Assembly (NCBI GenBank): GCA_020845455.1
Contig: JADLFO010000055.1
Coordinates: 1 to 45,309 of the forward strand
Reading direction: 5' to 3'
Source of the DNA: Caldilineaceae bacterium
GTDB lineage: Bacteria; Chloroflexota; Anaerolineae; Caldilineales; Caldilineaceae
DNA: 45,309 nucleotides
Numbering within the stretch: the first letter of the stretch is position 1; every line of letters starts with the position of its first letter. Shown here piece after piece: positions 43,820 through 45,309 of the stretch. The translations under genes were made by a program, and so were the position numbers. The notes beneath the pieces were generated by a model. That model saw nothing but the letters and a program-made list of their open reading frames with translations. It made no database searches and was not told where the DNA came from.

Positions 43820-43848
43820 GTGACCGGCGCCGCGCAAGCGCCGGTCAC
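43820..43848. terminator. GC-rich hairpin, possible terminator without T-run
   Basis: GTGACCGGCGC (43820-43830) and GCGCCGGTCAC (43838-43848) form a perfect 11-bp stem with a 7-nt loop between the small coiled-coil gene and the next gene. No T-run follows, so it may be a stability hairpin instead. Confidence 0.5.
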
Positions 43849-43882
43849 CTGAATTCCGCCTAGCTATTTGGAGCACAGTCCC

Positions 43883-44716
43883 GTGCAGCATCGCTTCGAC
43901 GCCATTGTGTTGGCGGGGTATGACCCCGCCCGGCCCCATCCGCTCGCCGATGCGCAGGGCGAACCGCACAAGGCGTTGATCCCAGTGGCAGGCCGTCCGA
44001 TGATCGCCTATGTGATCCAGGCGCTTGTCCAGAGCGCACTGATCGACCGCATTGTCGTCGTCGGATTGGAGCCGCTGGCGAGCTTAGACGAACTCGCCCA
44101 GGGCGGCGACTGTGACCTCCACTATCTGCCCAACCAGCCCTCGCTTTTCGCCAATGCCGTTCAGGGTTTTCAACTGCTGGGCCGGCTTCAAGACCCGCAG
44201 CGCCATGCCCTGCTGGTCGCGGCGGATGTACCCCTGCTGACCGGCGGCATGGTGGCCGCCTTTTTGCACGTCTGCCGCCCCTATGACCATGATGCCTACT
44301 GGGGCATTGTCGAGCGCAAGGTGATGGAGGCGACTTTTCCCGGCAGCCGGCGCACCTATCTGCGCCTGGTAGAAGGGCAGTTCTGCAACGGCGAACTCTA
44401 TTTGGCGCGCATTGAGGCCGCCCTGCGCCAGCAAGGCCCGCTGCAAGAGCTGGTCGAACTGCGCAAGAATGTCACGCGCCAGGTACGCAAACTGGGCTTT
44501 GGCGTGCTGCTGCGCTTTCTGCTGCGCCGGCTGCGCCTCGTCGACCTGCTCGGCGTGGCGCAGCGTATGTTGGGTGTCAGCGTCGCACCGGTCATTCTCC
44601 CCTTTGCCGAAAGCGGGATGGATGTAGACAAACCGCATCAACTGGCCCTGGCTGAAGCCTATCTGCGCCGCCAGGCCGCCCCTCTCCCGCCTGCCCCTTC
44701 TTCCTCGCAGACATAG
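43883..44716 (+). CDS. MobA/nucleotidyltransferase-like protein
   Basis: Protein of 277 residues with the start of a GT-A/NTP-transferase fold: FDAIVLAGYDPARPHPLAD, HKALIPVAGRPMIAYVI, IDRIVVVGLEP and HALLVAADVPLLTG (the DxP metal site). The usual GGxGxR loop after VLAG is replaced by YDPARPH, so nucleotide binding may differ or be lost. The C-terminal half (LRKNVTRQVRKLGFGVLLRFLLRRLRLVDLL) looks hydrophobic and basic and may touch the membrane. Substrate is unknown. Start at GTG 43883 is preferred because GGAG (43870-43873) sits 9 nt before it; TTG 43868 is the alternative. Confidence 0.78.
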   Translation: MQHRFDAIVLAGYDPARPHPLADAQGEPHKALIPVAGRPMIAYVIQALVQSALIDRIVVVGLEPLASLDELAQGGDCDLHYLPNQPSLFANAVQGFQLLGRLQDPQRHALLVAADVPLLTGGMVAAFLHVCRPYDHDAYWGIVERKVMEATFPGSRRTYLRLVEGQFCNGELYLARIEAALRQQGPLQELVELRKNVTRQVRKLGFGVLLRFLLRRLRLVDLLGVAQRMLGVSVAPVILPFAESGMDVDKPHQLALAEAYLRRQAAPLPPAPSSSQT

Positions 44717-44745
44717 GTCGCATAGAGAGAGATAGAGATTGCCCT

Positions 44746-45306
44746 GTGCGCACGTTTTGGCTTGCCCTGCTCTGGACATGGCATCACTGGGATGCGGCGT
44801 TGAGCCATCTGCTGCGCCGCAAACGCAGGCCGCACCGCGCCGCGGCTGTCTTGGCCTGGCTGGGGGCGCATCTGGGCGATAGCTGGCTGTGGGCGCTGGC
44901 GACGGGGCTGCTCTGGCGCTGGTGGCGTGTCTCGGCCCGGCGACCGCTGCGGCCTGTGTGGGGTTGGGTCTTGAGTTTGGCCGGGGGCGCGGCCTTGACG
45001 CTGCTCATCAAACGCCGCGTGCGGCGGGTGCGCCCCGGCGAAGACCGGCTGCTGCACGGCCCTGGGGCCGACCGCTACAGTTTTCCCAGCGGCCATGCAG
45101 TGCGCTGGGGGGTGATCGCCGTCTGGATCAGCCGGTTTGTGCCGGGCGGCGCGCTGCTCGCCTGGCCGCTCGCTCTGTGGACCGGCTGGAGCCGCGTCTA
45201 TCTGGGCATTCACTATGTGGGCGATGTGTTGGCCGGCTATCTGGCCGGCGCACTCCTGGGCCGTTTGCTGCGCCGCCTCTTGGGGGAGATGGGGAGCGGG
45301 CAGTAG
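44746..45306 (+). CDS. PAP2-family phosphatase
   Basis: Protein of 186 residues with about five membrane segments. All three acid-phosphatase motifs are intact: KRRVRRVRP (K89, R96, P97), PSGH (114-117) and SRVYLGIHYVGD (R150, H156, D160). Such proteins remove phosphate from lipid phosphates such as phosphatidate or undecaprenyl diphosphate at the membrane. The start is GTG 44746; the ribosome site is poor. The stop lies 3 nt before the window end, so nothing can be said of what follows. Confidence 0.9.
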   Translation: MRTFWLALLWTWHHWDAALSHLLRRKRRPHRAAAVLAWLGAHLGDSWLWALATGLLWRWWRVSARRPLRPVWGWVLSLAGGAALTLLIKRRVRRVRPGEDRLLHGPGADRYSFPSGHAVRWGVIAVWISRFVPGGALLAWPLALWTGWSRVYLGIHYVGDVLAGYLAGALLGRLLRRLLGEMGSGQ

Positions 45307-45309
45307 AAG

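Overview
The window looks like a chromosomal segment of a high-GC bacterium of the phylum Chloroflexota, most likely near the Caldilineae or Anaerolineae. This is an inference from gene content, not from a marker search. The pointers are a Bacillus-type SUF locus (SufC, SufB, SufD, SufS, SufU) with a cluster-sensing regulator, a mevalonate kinase, a stand-alone catalytic subunit of methylmalonyl-CoA mutase, a membrane-tethered Ser/Thr kinase divergent from an FHA plus winged-helix regulator, and AT-rich -35/-10 promoters in otherwise GC-rich DNA. I see no tRNA, rRNA, CRISPR array, transposase, integrase or phage gene.

Layout. 1-2.1 kb: a DUF3224 protein and a fosmidomycin-resistance-type MFS transporter. 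2.1-9.7 kb: the iron-sulfur assembly locus, in two transcription blocks. A SufR-like regulator and sufC-sufB-sufD end at a rho-independent terminator; sufS-sufU-Rieske-MIP18/SufT follow and end at a bidirectional terminator. 9.8-11.3 kb: an unrecognised helical-repeat protein on the minus strand, divergent from dnaX. 11.5-14.4 kb: dnaX-ybaB-recR. 14.4-17.7 kb: methylmalonyl-CoA mutase, its epimerase, a second MIP18 paralog and a membrane-anchored Mrr-type nuclease. 17.7-19.6 kb: glycerophosphodiester phosphodiesterase and mevalonate kinase. 19.5-31.5 kb (minus strand): a carbohydrate block (nagA, glgB, acetyltransferase, E1-like enzyme, glycogen-synthase-like glycosyltransferase) downstream of two large secreted or anchored beta-propeller proteins. 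31.9-33.9 kb: divergent Ser/Thr kinase and FHA-wHTH regulator. 33.9-38.7 kb: hemW, coaD, a coiled-coil protein, yceD-rpmF and fabD. 38.7-40.4 kb: arsR-acr3 on the minus strand. 40.6-45.3 kb: fabG, nusB, tatA/B, tatC, a small coiled-coil protein, a nucleotidyltransferase-like protein and a PAP2 phosphatase.

How the genes work together. The Suf proteins build Fe-S clusters, and the regulator in front of them carries four C-terminal cysteines suited to sensing cluster supply. The mutase and epimerase serve propionyl-CoA/methylmalonyl-CoA conversion. GlgB and the glycosyltransferase point to glycogen metabolism. CoaD, FabD and FabG feed fatty-acid synthesis. The kinase and FHA-wHTH pair could form a direct phosphorylation-to-transcription switch.

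The most distinctive sequence-level observations are these: a probable ATT start codon behind a perfect Shine-Dalgarno (35864); two leaderless promoter-start arrangements with identical 6-nt spacing (11319 and 40370); a three-armed set of mutually exclusive hairpins (25287-25334); an antiparallel coding overlap of mevalonate kinase and nagA; a 14-bp palindrome just downstream of a near-consensus promoter for yceD-rpmF, partly shared with the coaD leader; and two dispersed intergenic repeat families.
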